A stretch of 64,000 nucleotides of DNA from an uncultured Anaerobiospirillum sp. (GCA_944389615.1 CALXNA010000015.1:1-64000); one strand, 5' to 3'; numbered from the stretch's first letter, positions 8,160-18,474 are shown. A program made the numbers and translations. Notes: a model not told the origin generated them from the letters alone.

Positions 8160-10175
8160 GTGGCGGAAATTAAGTTTGATGGTACCTTGGCCAGTGTCTG
8201 TGCCTATTTGGAGATTACCTCGATGTACTCCGGTAGGGTGCTGTCGCTGTTGCAGAAGATTAAGGTCACTAACATCGAGTGTGACTCACGACGTGTGACT
8301 CCCGGTACGATCTTTTACGCCCGGCGCGGGGCGCATTACGACCCGTTTGAGCACCTTGAGGAAATCAAGGCCAAGGGCGCAGTCGCGATCTTAATCGACG
8401 GCCCGTGCGACTTTAGCTCTGACAACGAGCCGCTCTGGCTGGACGAGGCCCACCGCAAAACACGCGATGCCGTGCTCTTGAGCCAGTACGACCTGATCGA
8501 GCATGAGCGCCGCTGCGGCAACTTGCCGGTCACCGCGCCGCAGTCTGACCCTGAGCGCGCCCAGCAATGCTTTGAGGCCACCGATGGCAGTCCCGAGGCC
8601 AAGGCCATCAATAAGCTCAAGATGCTGCGCCTTGTCCTGCCTTGCACCAAGAGCTTAAGTGCGCTCGCCGGCTTCATCTACGGCAACCCGTCGCAGAAGC
8701 TGCGCTTGATCGGCGTCACCGGCACCAACGGCAAGAGCACCATTACCAATCTTATCGCCCAGATGTTAAATGCCTGTGGCCATAAGACCGCACTCTTTGG
8801 CACCTTGGGCTATGGCTTCTTAGATGATCTCAAGCCGAGCGCCAACACCACCTTAGATGCCATCAGTCTGCAGCGTGAGCTCGCCCATTACGTGGCGCTT
8901 GGCGCCGACTACGCGGTGCTTGAGGTTTCCTCGATCGGCTTTTGCGAGGGCCGGGTCTCGGGCCTTACCTTCTACGCCGGAGCCTTTAGTAACTTAAGCC
9001 GCGACCACCTCGACTACCACCAGACCATGGAAGAGTACTTTCAGGCCAAGCTCAACTTCCTGCGTATGGTGCCGCCGACCCGCCTCGTCATCAACTGCGC
9101 TCAAGAAGTGGGGCGCCGCGTTCATGAGGCGGTGCCGAACTGCTACACGGTGCGCTTTGGCGAGCCTGACTCCGATAAGCCGCTCAATCAAGGCCTGAGC
9201 CTGCGCCGGGTTAACTTCAAGCGCCAGAGCTTGGAACTCTACCTCAATACCGGCAATAACAGCACCATGCGCACCGAGCTTAATCTCTTGGGCGCCTTCA
9301 ATGCCGAGAACTATGCCGTGGCCTTAGGCGTGCTCTTATGCATGGGCTATGACTACAAGTTCTTGCTGCGCATTACGCCGAAGCTCAAGGCCATCACTGG
9401 GCGCATGGAGTGCTTTAGCTTAAACTCAGGCGAGAAGCCGCGCCTCATCGTCGACTACGCCCACACCCCCGATGGGGTGGAGCAGGCGCTGCGCGCGACC
9501 CAAGCCCATACTGCCGGGGGACGCATCTTTGTGGTCTTAGGCTGCGGCGGCGACCGCGATCGGGGCAAACGCCCGATGATGGCGATGAAGGCCTCGGTCT
9601 ACGCCGACTATGCCATCTTCACCTCGGACAATCCGCGTAGCGAAGACCTCGCCCGCATCATCGATGACATGATCATGGCGATCAGCCCGACCCAAGAGCA
9701 GATCCATGAGAGTGCGCCCGAGACTGAGCAAACGGCCCCGACTAAGGCGCAACTTAAGGCCCAAGAGCTCAAGAAGCTTGCCGATTCCTTACAGGCGGGC
9801 ACTCCCGAGGCCTACGATGAGCTGCGCTATAAGTACGACGAGGCCATCGTCAACTACGCCCCGCACGGCCGCTACTACTATCAGCACGCCCAATGCGCGG
9901 GCCTGCCATTGGGGCTGCCCAACGCTGACAACTTAGAGCGCAATGTCCTAGTGATCCCCGATCGTTATCAGGCTATTCGCTATGCCTTTGAGCACGCGAG
10001 CAAGCGTGACAGCGTCTTGATTGCTGGTAAGGGCCATGAGGATTATCAGATCTTCAAGGAAGGCACGGTGCACTTCTCCGACCGCGAGATCTGCTGTGAG
10101 CTCTTAGGGATGGAGCTGCCGCCGAGCATGGTGCCGGCCCATACGACCGCTGATGATAAGGAGGCCACGGCGTGA
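8160..10175 (+). CDS. murE: UDP-MurNAc-tripeptide synthetase MurE with two insertions
   Basis: MurE is a cytoplasmic ATP-dependent ligase that adds the third residue to UDP-MurNAc-L-Ala-D-Glu. It starts with GTG after AGAAGAAGG. The ATP loop GTNGKST lies at 188-194, and the specificity motif DNPR (490-493) indicates meso-diaminopimelate. The GKGHEDYQI motif is at about 623-631. At 671 aa it is far longer than the usual ~495. About 75 extra residues sit in the N-terminal domain before the ATP loop (around 90-165), and about 80 sit between DNPR and GKGHEDY (around 505-595, Glu/Gln/Lys-rich then Tyr-rich). Both insertions are in frame with normal codon use. murF overlaps its stop codon. Confidence 0.95.
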   Translation: MAEIKFDGTLASVCAYLEITSMYSGRVLSLLQKIKVTNIECDSRRVTPGTIFYARRGAHYDPFEHLEEIKAKGAVAILIDGPCDFSSDNEPLWLDEAHRKTRDAVLLSQYDLIEHERRCGNLPVTAPQSDPERAQQCFEATDGSPEAKAINKLKMLRLVLPCTKSLSALAGFIYGNPSQKLRLIGVTGTNGKSTITNLIAQMLNACGHKTALFGTLGYGFLDDLKPSANTTLDAISLQRELAHYVALGADYAVLEVSSIGFCEGRVSGLTFYAGAFSNLSRDHLDYHQTMEEYFQAKLNFLRMVPPTRLVINCAQEVGRRVHEAVPNCYTVRFGEPDSDKPLNQGLSLRRVNFKRQSLELYLNTGNNSTMRTELNLLGAFNAENYAVALGVLLCMGYDYKFLLRITPKLKAITGRMECFSLNSGEKPRLIVDYAHTPDGVEQALRATQAHTAGGRIFVVLGCGGDRDRGKRPMMAMKASVYADYAIFTSDNPRSEDLARIIDDMIMAISPTQEQIHESAPETEQTAPTKAQLKAQELKKLADSLQAGTPEAYDELRYKYDEAIVNYAPHGRYYYQHAQCAGLPLGLPNADNLERNVLVIPDRYQAIRYAFEHASKRDSVLIAGKGHEDYQIFKEGTVHFSDREICCELLGMELPPSMVPAHTTADDKEATA

Positions 10176-11644
10176 TTAGCTTTACCTTAGCGCAATTGGC
10201 GCGCCTTGCCCGCACTACGGGTGATAACACCAAGATTGACGCGGTCACGACCAACTCTAAACAGATTGGGCCTAATTGTCTCTTTGTGCCGCTTAAGGGC
10301 GCACGCTTTGATGGGCATGATTTCATCGCTGATGCCATCGCCTCAGGCGCGGTGGCCTACGCGAGCAGCCAAGAGCCCAGCGTATCCGGTGCAGTCAAAG
10401 TGGCCTGTCCCGATACCCTGCGTTTGCTGGGCAAGTGTGGCCAGCTGGTGCGCCGTCAGAGCAATGCGCTCGTGGCCGCCATTACCGGTTCGTGCGGCAA
10501 GACCACGGTCAAGGAGATGACCGCAGCGATCTTAAGCCAATGCGGCCCGACCTTATACACCCACGGCAATTACAACAACGATGTGGGCGTGCCGTTGACC
10601 TTGCTTGAGCTCACCTCCGAGCATCAATATGCAGTGATCGAGCAGGGCGCAAGCCACCTTCTGGACATCGCGCGCACCGCCGAGTTTGTCGAGTCGGACT
10701 TTGCGCTCATCACCAATGTCGGCGCCGCTCATATCGAGGGCTTTGGCTCGCAGGCGGGCGTCTATCAGGGCAAAAGCGAGATCTTGGCCAATCTCTTCTC
10801 ACGCTTTGCCGAGTTAAATCACGACGGCGGCCTGCCGCGCGGCCGTGGTATCGGCATCGTTCCAGCGGATAGCCCATGGTGGCCCCATTGGCAATCGGAT
10901 TTTGCTACGCACTTCAAGCAAGGCCAGCTTTTAAGCTTCGGTGAGGCCGCAGACGCGACTATGCGCGTCAGCAACATCAGCGCTGAGGGCACGCGCTTGA
11001 GCTTTACCTTAAGCTGCACCGAGCCCGGCCTTGAGCTTAATGAGCACATCACGCTTAACACCTTAGGGCGCCATAACGCCATCAATGCGGCGGGCGCGGC
11101 GCTCCTTGCGCGCGTCATGGGCGCAAGTCCTGAGCATATCGTGGCAGGCCTGTCCCAAAGTACGGGCCTCGCGGGCCGCTTGACCCCGCAGACCTTTGCC
11201 TGCGGCCTCACCGTGATCGATGATGCCTATAACGCCAGCTTCAATGCTGTGCTCGCGGCCCTTGCGACCTTAGAGCAATGCGAGGGCTTTCGCATCATGG
11301 TCTTCGGCGATATGGGCGAGCTCGGCGCCGAGGCGGCGGAGCTGCACTATCAGGTGGGCAAGGCCGCCCTTGAGCGGGTCGATGCCTTCTTGGCCTTAGG
11401 GCCGCTTTCGCAAGAGGCCATGCATGCCATCGAGCAGGCGGGCATGACGCCCCTGCTTGCGCAGTCAAGCCACAGCGCCTCGCATGAGGTCTTGCTTGCG
11501 CGCCTAACCGCCTTGATCAAGGCCCAGCTGACGCAGGGCCACAAGGTCACCTGCCTTGTGAAGGGCTCGCATGCCATGCATATGGATCAGATCGTGACGG
11601 CGCTGCAGCAGCTTGGCGCGGAGCTTGACGCGCAGCAAGCGTAA
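10172..11644 (+). CDS. murF: UDP-MurNAc-tripeptide:D-Ala-D-Ala ligase MurF
   Basis: MurF joins D-Ala-D-Ala to the UDP-MurNAc-tripeptide in the last cytoplasmic step of precursor synthesis. The 490-aa product has the Mur ligase ATP loop ITGSCGKTTVKEM, the HGNYNNDVGVPLTLLEL block, NVGAAHIEGFGS, and the C-terminal VIDDAYNASFNAV and VFGDMGELG motifs. E. coli MurF is 452 aa. It begins with GTG inside the murE stop (GTGA overlap), which suggests translational coupling. mraY follows after about 108 bases of GC-rich spacer. Confidence 0.96.
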   Translation: MISFTLAQLARLARTTGDNTKIDAVTTNSKQIGPNCLFVPLKGARFDGHDFIADAIASGAVAYASSQEPSVSGAVKVACPDTLRLLGKCGQLVRRQSNALVAAITGSCGKTTVKEMTAAILSQCGPTLYTHGNYNNDVGVPLTLLELTSEHQYAVIEQGASHLLDIARTAEFVESDFALITNVGAAHIEGFGSQAGVYQGKSEILANLFSRFAELNHDGGLPRGRGIGIVPADSPWWPHWQSDFATHFKQGQLLSFGEAADATMRVSNISAEGTRLSFTLSCTEPGLELNEHITLNTLGRHNAINAAGAALLARVMGASPEHIVAGLSQSTGLAGRLTPQTFACGLTVIDDAYNASFNAVLAALATLEQCEGFRIMVFGDMGELGAEAAELHYQVGKAALERVDAFLALGPLSQEAMHAIEQAGMTPLLAQSSHSASHEVLLARLTALIKAQLTQGHKVTCLVKGSHAMHMDQIVTALQQLGAELDAQQA

Positions 11645-11752
11645 GTACCGCCGCTCCGTCGCCAAGGCAAGGGCGCCTGCGCGCCCGGCCTCACCCCAAG
11701 CGCCTGTGGCGCCAGCGCCCCCAATTTTGGTTTAACTCTTAAGGAAATTGTC

Positions 11753-12835
11753 ATGGTTGTCATGCTCGCTGAATGGCTGAGCCAATATGTGCCGACCTTC
11801 CGCGTTTTAGAATATTTGACCGTGCGCGCGGTGTGCGCCTTGCTCACCGCCTTGGTGCTCTCGCTGCTCCTCGGCCCGATGACGATCGCCAAGCTGCAGA
11901 TCATGCACTTTGGGCAAGTGGTACGTAAGGATGGCCCGGAGAGCCACTTAAAGAAGCAGGGCACTCCGACCATGGGGGGCGTGCTCATCAACTCCACCAT
12001 TGTCCTGACCATCTTGCTCTGGTCGCGCCTTGATAACATCTACGTCTGGTACGTGGTGGTCACGGTGATCGGCTATGGCCTCATCGGCTTTATCGATGAC
12101 TACCTCAAGGTGGTACGTCACGACCCGCACGGCCTGCGCGCCAAGTACAAGTACTTTTGGCAGTCAGCCATTGCCCTGACCTTAGGCTGCTGCATCTACG
12201 GCCTCGCGCAAAGCCCGGCGGAGACCACCTTGGTGGTGCCGTTCTTTAAGAACTTCATGCCCGACATCGGCTTTTTGATCATCCCGCTGACCTACTTCGT
12301 GCTCACGGGCTCGAGCAATGCCGTGAACTTGACCGACGGCCTCGATGGCCTTGCCATCTTGATCACGATTACGGTCGCCGCAGGCCTCGGCATCGTGGCT
12401 TGGGCCACCTCCAACTACAACTTCGCCTCGTATCTGTACATTCCATATGTGCCGCTTGCCGCCGAGATGGTGGTCGCCTGCGTCGCCATCATTGGCGCAG
12501 GCTTGGGCTTTTTATGGTTTAACACCTACCCGGCCGAGGTTTTCATGGGCGATGTCGGCTCCTTATCCTTAGGTGCGACCTTGGGCATGATCGCGGTCTT
12601 AATCCGCGAAGAGCTCTTGCTCTTTATCATGGGCGGCATCTTCGTCATCGAGACCTTATCGGTGATCTTACAGGTGGGCTCCTTTAGACTGCGCGGCGTG
12701 CGCATCTTCCGCATGGCCCCGATTCACCACCATTTTGAAAAGGGCGGCTGGCCGGAGCCACGCGTCATCGTGCGCTTCTGGATTGTCAGCCTCGTCTTAG
12801 TGCTCTTAGGCTTAGTCACCTTAAAGCTGCGCTAG
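11753..12835 (+). CDS. mraY: Phospho-MurNAc-pentapeptide transferase MraY
   Basis: MraY transfers phospho-MurNAc-pentapeptide from UDP to undecaprenyl phosphate, making lipid I at the inner membrane. The 360-aa length equals that of E. coli. Around ten hydrophobic helices alternate with signature loops: [30 protein letters not shown] with the catalytic Asp pair, [11 protein letters not shown], and [13 protein letters not shown] near the C-terminus. The ATG follows AAGGAAATTGTC. Confidence 0.97.
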   Translation: MVVMLAEWLSQYVPTFRVLEYLTVRAVCALLTALVLSLLLGPMTIAKLQIMHFGQVVRKDGPESHLKKQGTPTMGGVLINSTIVLTILLWSRLDNIYVWYVVVTVIGYGLIGFIDDYLKVVRHDPHGLRAKYKYFWQSAIALTLGCCIYGLAQSPAETTLVVPFFKNFMPDIGFLIIPLTYFVLTGSSNAVNLTDGLDGLAILITITVAAGLGIVAWATSNYNFASYLYIPYVPLAAEMVVACVAIIGAGLGFLWFNTYPAEVFMGDVGSLSLGATLGMIAVLIREELLLFIMGGIFVIETLSVILQVGSFRLRGVRIFRMAPIHHHFEKGGWPEPRVIVRFWIVSLVLVLLGLVTLKLR

Positions 12836-12942
12836 CCCGCGGCGGCCTGCCTCGCGGCAGGCTCCGCGCGCAGACTGCGCACCCAGCCGCGCCTAGCGCG
12901 CGCCCCGCATCGCGGGGCTGAACTTAGTTTCTTTTTTGTTAA

Positions 12943-13005
12943 GGGAGGCGGCGCTTCCGACCCCAGTGCACGTGCGCTCGGCGGTATCCGCGCCGGTTTT
13001 TGATG
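12943..13005 (+). promoter_or_regulatory. murD translation start with stem between SD and ATG
   Basis: GGGAGG (12943-12948) lies 54 bases before the ATG at 13003, too far for normal use. Immediately after it CGGCGC (12949-12954) can pair with GCGCCG (12990-12995), which leaves GTTTTTG and then ATG. Folding would bring the Shine-Dalgarno to about 7 unpaired bases from the start. The same layout precedes lpxC (24026-24075). Confidence 0.6.
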
Positions 13006-14598
13006 AACCGCATTCAAGGTAAGAAGATTGCCGTTATTGGCCTTGGCATCTCCAATGTGTCGGTCGTGACCTATTTGCTCAAGCATGACATCAAGCAGCT
13101 CTCGATCTTCGACACGCGCAACAACCCACCATATGCCGAGGAAGTGCCCTCGGGCGTCGATCTCAAGCTCGGGCCGCTCGATCCTGAGGTGCTCAAGCAC
13201 TACGACCTCTTGGTGGTAAGCCCGGGCCTCTCCATTAATCTGCCGCCAATCAAGGCCGCTCAAGCGGCGGGCGTTGAGATCGTAGGCGATATCGAGCTCT
13301 TTGCCGACGAGGTCAATGGCAAGGCCCGCGTCGTGGGTATCACGGGCTCCAACGGCAAGTCGACCGTAACTGCCTTAGTGGGCTTTATGCTCGAGAAGGC
13401 CGGAGTCAGCTCCGCTATCGGCGCCAATTTTGGCAATGCGGTCTTTGATATCCTCTCTGAGCGCATCAACACCTATGTCTTGGAGTTGTCGAGCTTTGAG
13501 CTTGAGACCACCTCGAGCCTGCAGCTGGACGCAGGCGTCATCCTCAATGTCTCCGAAGACCACTTAGACCGCTACGACGGCAGCTTAGAGCAGTATGCTG
13601 AGGCCAAGCGCCGCATTTTCAAGTGCTGTCAGAAGATCATTGTCAACCGCGACGATGCGCGTACCTACCCGCAAGAGGCGAATGAAAAGAAGCGCATTTT
13701 CGCAAGCTTCGGCCTTGATAATAAGGAATACGGCCGTGAGGTCAGCGACACCACCACTTACCTCTGTGTCAACGGCCAGCGCGTCTTGGACGTGCGTGAC
13801 CTCACCATCTGCGGCGCGCACAATGAGCTCAATGCCTTATCCGCCATGGCCTTGGCCGATGCCTTGGACATCCCGCGCGAAGTGCAGATTCAGGCCTTAA
13901 AGACCTTTACCGGCCTTGAGCACCGCTGCCAGCTGGTGCGCATCTTAGATGGCATCTCCTTCTACAACGACTCCAAGGCCACCAACGTCGCCTCGGCTGA
14001 GGCCGCGATCACTGGCATCGCCCCGCGCCACAAGGACGGCATCATTCTGCTCGCCGGGGGCATCGGCAAGGGCCAAGACTTCACGCCGCTCAAGCGCTTT
14101 ATCGGCAAGGAAGTCAGCCGCGTCTATTGCTTTGGGCGCGACGCCGACAAGATCTTGGCTTTAGACCCGGAGCGCTGCGTGGGCGTGCTCAATATGCGCC
14201 AAGCCATTCGCATGGCCTTTACTCAGGCCCACAATGGTCAGGCCATCTTACTGAGCCCGGCTTGCTCGTCCTTTGACCAGTTCAAGGGCTTTGATGAGCG
14301 CGGCCGCGTTTTCGTCAACCTCGTCAACAACTTAAGCTCGATCGAGCACGAGGCCGCCGCCCCGGCCGCTACCGCTGCCGTCGCTGCTGTTGCAGCGAGC
14401 GCTGCCGCGGCATCCGCCGCGTCCGCGGCAGCGCCAGCTCCGGCCGCTCGCCCAGCCAAGGCTGCGCCTGCTTCGGTTGAGCATGCTCAGAGCGCGCCTA
14501 CTCAGAGCGAGCCGGTCAAGGCTGCGCCTAAGAGCACGAACGGCAAGGGCAAGGTGAAGACGGCTAAGGCCAAGATCCACGCCAAGAGCAAGGCCTAA
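13003..14598 (+). CDS. murD: UDP-MurNAc-L-alanine:D-glutamate ligase MurD with Ala-rich tail
   Basis: MurD adds D-glutamate to UDP-MurNAc-L-Ala in the cytoplasm. The ATP loop ITGSNGKSTVTALVG, the VLELSSFELE and NVSEDHLDRY segments, and the C-terminal NDSKATN and LSPACSSFDQF motifs are all present. A TTG directly precedes the ATG at 13003; ATG is preferred. The catalytic protein ends at about residue 445, close to the E. coli length of 438. It is followed by an ~85-aa tail of Ala, Pro and Ser that becomes Lys-rich (NGKGKVKTAKAKIHAKSKA). This tail is not part of the enzyme fold and its role is unknown. Confidence 0.95.
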   Translation: MNRIQGKKIAVIGLGISNVSVVTYLLKHDIKQLSIFDTRNNPPYAEEVPSGVDLKLGPLDPEVLKHYDLLVVSPGLSINLPPIKAAQAAGVEIVGDIELFADEVNGKARVVGITGSNGKSTVTALVGFMLEKAGVSSAIGANFGNAVFDILSERINTYVLELSSFELETTSSLQLDAGVILNVSEDHLDRYDGSLEQYAEAKRRIFKCCQKIIVNRDDARTYPQEANEKKRIFASFGLDNKEYGREVSDTTTYLCVNGQRVLDVRDLTICGAHNELNALSAMALADALDIPREVQIQALKTFTGLEHRCQLVRILDGISFYNDSKATNVASAEAAITGIAPRHKDGIILLAGGIGKGQDFTPLKRFIGKEVSRVYCFGRDADKILALDPERCVGVLNMRQAIRMAFTQAHNGQAILLSPACSSFDQFKGFDERGRVFVNLVNNLSSIEHEAAAPAATAAVAAVAASAAAASAASAAAPAPAARPAKAAPASVEHAQSAPTQSEPVKAAPKSTNGKGKVKTAKAKIHAKSKA

Positions 14599-14622
14599 GG
14601 CTGGGCAGAGACGGAGTAAGTG

Positions 14623-15774
14623 ATGACAGCTAAGTTCGATCCACATAAGGCGCCACGCTTGCCGTTTGACCGGGGGCTGGTCTTTGCCTGCTTGCTGCTG
14701 TTACTTATTTCCATCGTGCTCATCTCCTCGGCCTCGGTGCAGGAGGCCTATACCGCCACAGGCGATCAGTACTTTTACTTAAAGCGCCAAGTCGTCTTCT
14801 GCGGCGTCGGCATCGTCTGGTTTTTGGCGATGTGCACCATCCCCAGTGCCACATGGTTTAACCTCGCGTGGTTCCTCATGGGCATCGTGGGGGTGCTGTT
14901 GATCTTGGTCTTGGTGGTGGGACGTGAGATCAACGAAGCCAAGCGCTGGCTTGAGTTTGGCCCGGTCAACTTGCAGCCGGCGGAGTTCTTAAAGCTCTTT
15001 TGGATCTTCTTCTTCTCGCGCTACACCTGCCGCCAGATTGAGAAGGTGCGCTACCAAGTGCGCGGCTTTATCATTCCGCTGGTGATGATGGCCATCGTGA
15101 GCGGCCTCTTGCTGCTACAGCCGGACTTTGGCTCGACGGTCGTGATTGCCGCCATTACCATGGCAATCTTGTTTGTCGGTGGCGCCGGTATCATCAAGTA
15201 CTTAGCCACGATCTTATTTCTCTCGATCGCCGGCGGCTTGCTCATCTTAGTGCAGCCCTATCGCTTGCTGCGCGTGCTCTCCTTCTTAGACCCATGGAAG
15301 GATCGCTTTGATACGGGCTATCAGCTCACCAACTCGCTCATGGCCTTTGGCCAGGGCGGCTTTTGGGGCGAGGGCTTGGGCCAATCGGTGCATAAGCTCG
15401 GCTATCTCCCTGAGGCGCACACGGACTTCGTCATGGCCATTATGGGCGAGGAGTTTGGCTTCTTTGGCGTGAGCGTCGTCATCTTCATCGAGTTCTTTAT
15501 TGTGGTCAAGGCGGTGCTCATTGCCTTGCGCATTTTGCGGCAGCGCTCGCAGTACCAAGGCTATCTCGCCTTCGGCGTGGGCGTGATGTTCTGCGTGCAA
15601 ACGGTGATCAACATCGGTGCCGCCTCGGGCGCCTTGCCGACCAAGGGCCTGACCTTGCCCTTTATTTCCTACGGTGGCTCCTCCCTCGTCGTCTGCATGT
15701 GGGCCCTCGCGCTACTCGTGCGCATCGACTACGAATGGCGCTGCCACAAATTAGGCAACCTCAAATACAGCTAA
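14623..15774 (+). CDS. ftsW: Septal peptidoglycan glycosyltransferase FtsW
   Basis: FtsW is the SEDS-family polymerase that works with FtsI at the septum. The 383-aa product has about ten membrane segments and the SEDS signatures GREINEAKRW, QPDFGSTVV, LGYLPEAHTDFVMAIMGEE and the closing TLPFISYGGSS. GTG at 14620 and ATG at 14623 are adjacent; GGAG at 14613-14616 is better spaced for the ATG. It lies 24 bases after murD and 19 before murG, an operon arrangement. Confidence 0.96.
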   Translation: MTAKFDPHKAPRLPFDRGLVFACLLLLLISIVLISSASVQEAYTATGDQYFYLKRQVVFCGVGIVWFLAMCTIPSATWFNLAWFLMGIVGVLLILVLVVGREINEAKRWLEFGPVNLQPAEFLKLFWIFFFSRYTCRQIEKVRYQVRGFIIPLVMMAIVSGLLLLQPDFGSTVVIAAITMAILFVGGAGIIKYLATILFLSIAGGLLILVQPYRLLRVLSFLDPWKDRFDTGYQLTNSLMAFGQGGFWGEGLGQSVHKLGYLPEAHTDFVMAIMGEEFGFFGVSVVIFIEFFIVVKAVLIALRILRQRSQYQGYLAFGVGVMFCVQTVINIGAASGALPTKGLTLPFISYGGSSLVVCMWALALLVRIDYEWRCHKLGNLKYS

Positions 15775-15793
15775 CAGCCCCAGAGGAGGCAAG

Positions 15794-16861
15794 ATGGCAT
15801 TACGAGTCTTAGTGATGGCAGGGGGTACCGGGGGCCACGTATTCCCGGCTTTAGCCATTGTCAAAGCCTTACAGGCCCAAGGCCATGAAGTGGAGTGGCT
15901 CGGCACCCGTGGGCGCATCGAAGAGCGCGTCGTCCCGGCGGCGGGCATCAAGATTCACTACATTGACGTCAAGGGCGTACGCCGCAATGGCCTAGCTTCG
16001 CTCATCAAGGCCCCCTTTATGGTGACCCATGCCATTTGGCAGGCCCGTCAGGTCATAAAGACTTTTCAGCCTAATGTCGTGGTGGGCTTTGGCGGCTACG
16101 CCTCGGGCCCGGGCGGCATCGCCGCTTACTTAAGCGGCATCCCGCTCATTTTGCACGAGCAAAATGCGGCGGCCGGGCTCACCAACCGCATTCTCGCCCG
16201 CTGCGCGGCCAAGATCCTCTTAGGCGTGGGGCAGGCCTTTAGCGGCCCTAAGGTCGAGGCCGTAGGCAACCCGGTGCGCGCTGACATCGCCGCGCTCTTT
16301 GCTGAGGAGCGTAACTTTGTTCATGAGGACGGCAAGCTGCACCTGCTCATCATCGGCGGCTCCTTAGGCGCGCAGGCCTTAAACGAGCGCGTCCCAGCCG
16401 CCCTCAAAGAACTTGGCACAGAGAAGCTCAGCGTCGTCCACCAATGTGGCCAAGGCCAAAGCGCCGCCACCCAAGAGCGCTATGCAGGCGCGACCTTCGA
16501 GGTCACGACCTCGGACTTCATCAGCGATATGGCTCAGGCTTACCGTCAGGCCGATTTGATCATCTGCCGCGCCGGTGCCTCCACCATCTCCGAGCTCAGC
16601 GCTGCCAAGCTACCTGCGATCTTAGTGCCGCTGCCGACTGCGGTTGATGACCACCAGACCAAGAATGCGCTGACCTTAGTCAACGCTGGGGCGGCGCGCC
16701 TCATCGCCCAACAGGATCTGACAGCCGAGCGCCTTGCGGCCACCATTCAAGAGCTGCACGACCCGCAGGTGCTCAGCGCTATGGCTCAAGCGGCCGCGCA
16801 GCTGGAGCATCTTCAGGCGACCGAGCGCGTCTGCGCTGTGATCGCGGAGCTGGCGCGCTAA
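15794..16861 (+). CDS. murG: Lipid II synthase MurG
   Basis: MurG transfers GlcNAc from UDP-GlcNAc to lipid I on the cytoplasmic face of the inner membrane, giving lipid II. The 355-aa protein, the same size as E. coli MurG, has the N-terminal loop [38 protein letters not shown], the second G-loop [14 protein letters not shown], and the UDP-GlcNAc site [11 protein letters not shown] followed by [12 protein letters not shown]. The ATG is preceded by GAGGAGGCAAG. Confidence 0.97.
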   Translation: MALRVLVMAGGTGGHVFPALAIVKALQAQGHEVEWLGTRGRIEERVVPAAGIKIHYIDVKGVRRNGLASLIKAPFMVTHAIWQARQVIKTFQPNVVVGFGGYASGPGGIAAYLSGIPLILHEQNAAAGLTNRILARCAAKILLGVGQAFSGPKVEAVGNPVRADIAALFAEERNFVHEDGKLHLLIIGGSLGAQALNERVPAALKELGTEKLSVVHQCGQGQSAATQERYAGATFEVTTSDFISDMAQAYRQADLIICRAGASTISELSAAKLPAILVPLPTAVDDHQTKNALTLVNAGAARLIAQQDLTAERLAATIQELHDPQVLSAMAQAAAQLEHLQATERVCAVIAELAR

Positions 16862-16887
16862 CGCCGATGGCGCCGCCCGCTCCTGCC

Positions 16888-16929
16888 GCGTCCGCAGCCA
16901 CCCGGGCCGCGTCCGCAGCCACCCGGGCC
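16888..16929 (+). repeat. 21-bp direct repeat before murC
   Basis: GCGTCCGCAGCCACCCGGGCC occurs twice head to tail (16888-16908, 16909-16929) in the murG-murC gap. The reading frame across it is open, but murC does not need it. Confidence 0.85.
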
Positions 16930-17037
16930 GCGGCTTCTGCTGCGCAGGCTGCCGCCGCGCGGGCCGCTATTTGTCAAGCGGCGCCTTTTCCACTAAGATC
17001 GTGCGTTTGCAGATCTTATCTCAAGAGAAGTTGGGCT

Positions 17038-18474
17038 ATGGAAAAATTACCTAGTTTTGACGCTGTGCCACATATGCACAAGGTGCGGCGCATCCACTTT
17101 GTGGGCATCGGCGGCTCGGGCATGTCTGGCATTGCGGAGGTCTTGCTCAATGAGGGCTATGCCGTCTCCGGCTCGGACATTGCCGCCAGCAAGGTAACCC
17201 AACGCTTAGAGAGCCTCGGTATTCAGATCTTCATTGGTCATCGTCCCGAGAACGTCCAAGGGGCGAGCGTGGTGGTCGTCTCCTCGGCCATTCATAAGGG
17301 CAACCCTGAGGTCGAAGCGGCGATCGCCGCGCGTATTCCGGTGGTACGTCGCGCCGAGATGTTAGGCGAGCTGATGCGCTATCGCTATGGCATTGCGGTC
17401 TCGGGTACCCATGGCAAGACCACCACCACCTCGCTTATCGCTTCGATCTTTGCGGAGGCGGCCTTAGACCCGACCTTTGTTATCGGTGGCCTGCTCAATA
17501 GCGCCGGTACCAATGCGCGCTTGGGCTCAAGCCGCTTCTTGATTGCCGAAGCCGACGAGTCCGATGCCTCGTTTTTGCACCTGCAGCCGATGCTGACCGT
17601 GGTCACCAATATCGAGGCCGACCACCTTGAGACCTACGGCGGCGACTTTAACAAGCTCACCGATACTTTTGTGCAGTTCCTGCACAATCTGCCCTTCTAC
17701 GGTGTAGCCGTCGTCTGCATCGACGACCCGACTATTCAAAGCATCATCCCGCGCATCGGCCGTACTATCATCACCTATGGCGTCAGCGACAAGGCCGATC
17801 TGCAGGTATGCAACTACATGCAGCACCGCGCCGGTTCCGTCTTTACGGTCAAGCGCAAGGGCAAGAGCGATCTCAACGTCAAGCTTGCGCTGCCGGGGCT
17901 GCATATGGCCAAAAACGCCACTGCGGCCTTGGCGGTCGCCCTCGAAGAGGGCATCGATGAGAACGCCATCTTGCGTGCCTTAGAGCACTTTGAAGGCGTC
18001 GGGCGCCGCTTCCAGCGCTACGGGCGCTTCCAAGCGCCGCACGGCATGGTTAGCATTGTCGATGACTATGGCCACCACCCATCTGAGGTCTTGGCCACGA
18101 TCAAGGCGGTACGCGAAGGCTGGCCCAACCGGCGCCTCGTCATGATCTTCCAGCCGCACCGCTATAGCCGCACCCGTGATTTATATGAGGATTTTGTTAA
18201 AGTACTGCAATTGGTCGACGTTCTCATCATGGTCGAGATCTACCCGGCCGGCGAGGAGAAGATCGTAGGCGTCGACGGGCGGCACTTATGCCACTCCATT
18301 CGCAGCCAAGGCAAGCTCGAGCCGCACTTTGTCGAGACGGTCGCCGAGGTGCCCGAGCTCTTAGATCGCCTCTGCTGCGATGGGGACATCGTCTTAACCC
18401 AAGGGGCGGGCAATGTGGTGCAAGTGGCCGGTTTACTCAGCGCCCGTTGGCCGAAGGTCGAGACGCCGCAGTAG
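17038..18474 (+). CDS. murC: UDP-MurNAc:L-alanine ligase MurC
   Basis: MurC adds L-alanine to UDP-MurNAc, the first amino-acid step of the stem peptide. From ATG 17038 (after TCAAGAGAAG) the product is 478 aa and begins [20 protein letters not shown], then [16 protein letters not shown], the ATP loop [32 protein letters not shown] and FQPHRYSRT. The frame is open upstream to 16867, but that part is low-complexity repeat, so the later start is chosen. In many gammaproteobacteria ddlB follows murC; here ftsQ follows directly after about 133 bases. Confidence 0.96.
   Translation: MEKLPSFDAVPHMHKVRRIHFVGIGGSGMSGIAEVLLNEGYAVSGSDIAASKVTQRLESLGIQIFIGHRPENVQGASVVVVSSAIHKGNPEVEAAIAARIPVVRRAEMLGELMRYRYGIAVSGTHGKTTTTSLIASIFAEAALDPTFVIGGLLNSAGTNARLGSSRFLIAEADESDASFLHLQPMLTVVTNIEADHLETYGGDFNKLTDTFVQFLHNLPFYGVAVVCIDDPTIQSIIPRIGRTIITYGVSDKADLQVCNYMQHRAGSVFTVKRKGKSDLNVKLALPGLHMAKNATAALAVALEEGIDENAILRALEHFEGVGRRFQRYGRFQAPHGMVSIVDDYGHHPSEVLATIKAVREGWPNRRLVMIFQPHRYSRTRDLYEDFVKVLQLVDVLIMVEIYPAGEEKIVGVDGRHLCHSIRSQGKLEPHFVETVAEVPELLDRLCCDGDIVLTQGAGNVVQVAGLLSARWPKVETPQ

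Noticed and set aside
16867..17037. N-terminal extension of MurC
   Set aside because: It consists of Ala-rich repeat sequence; ATG 17038 has a ribosome site and matches the family start.
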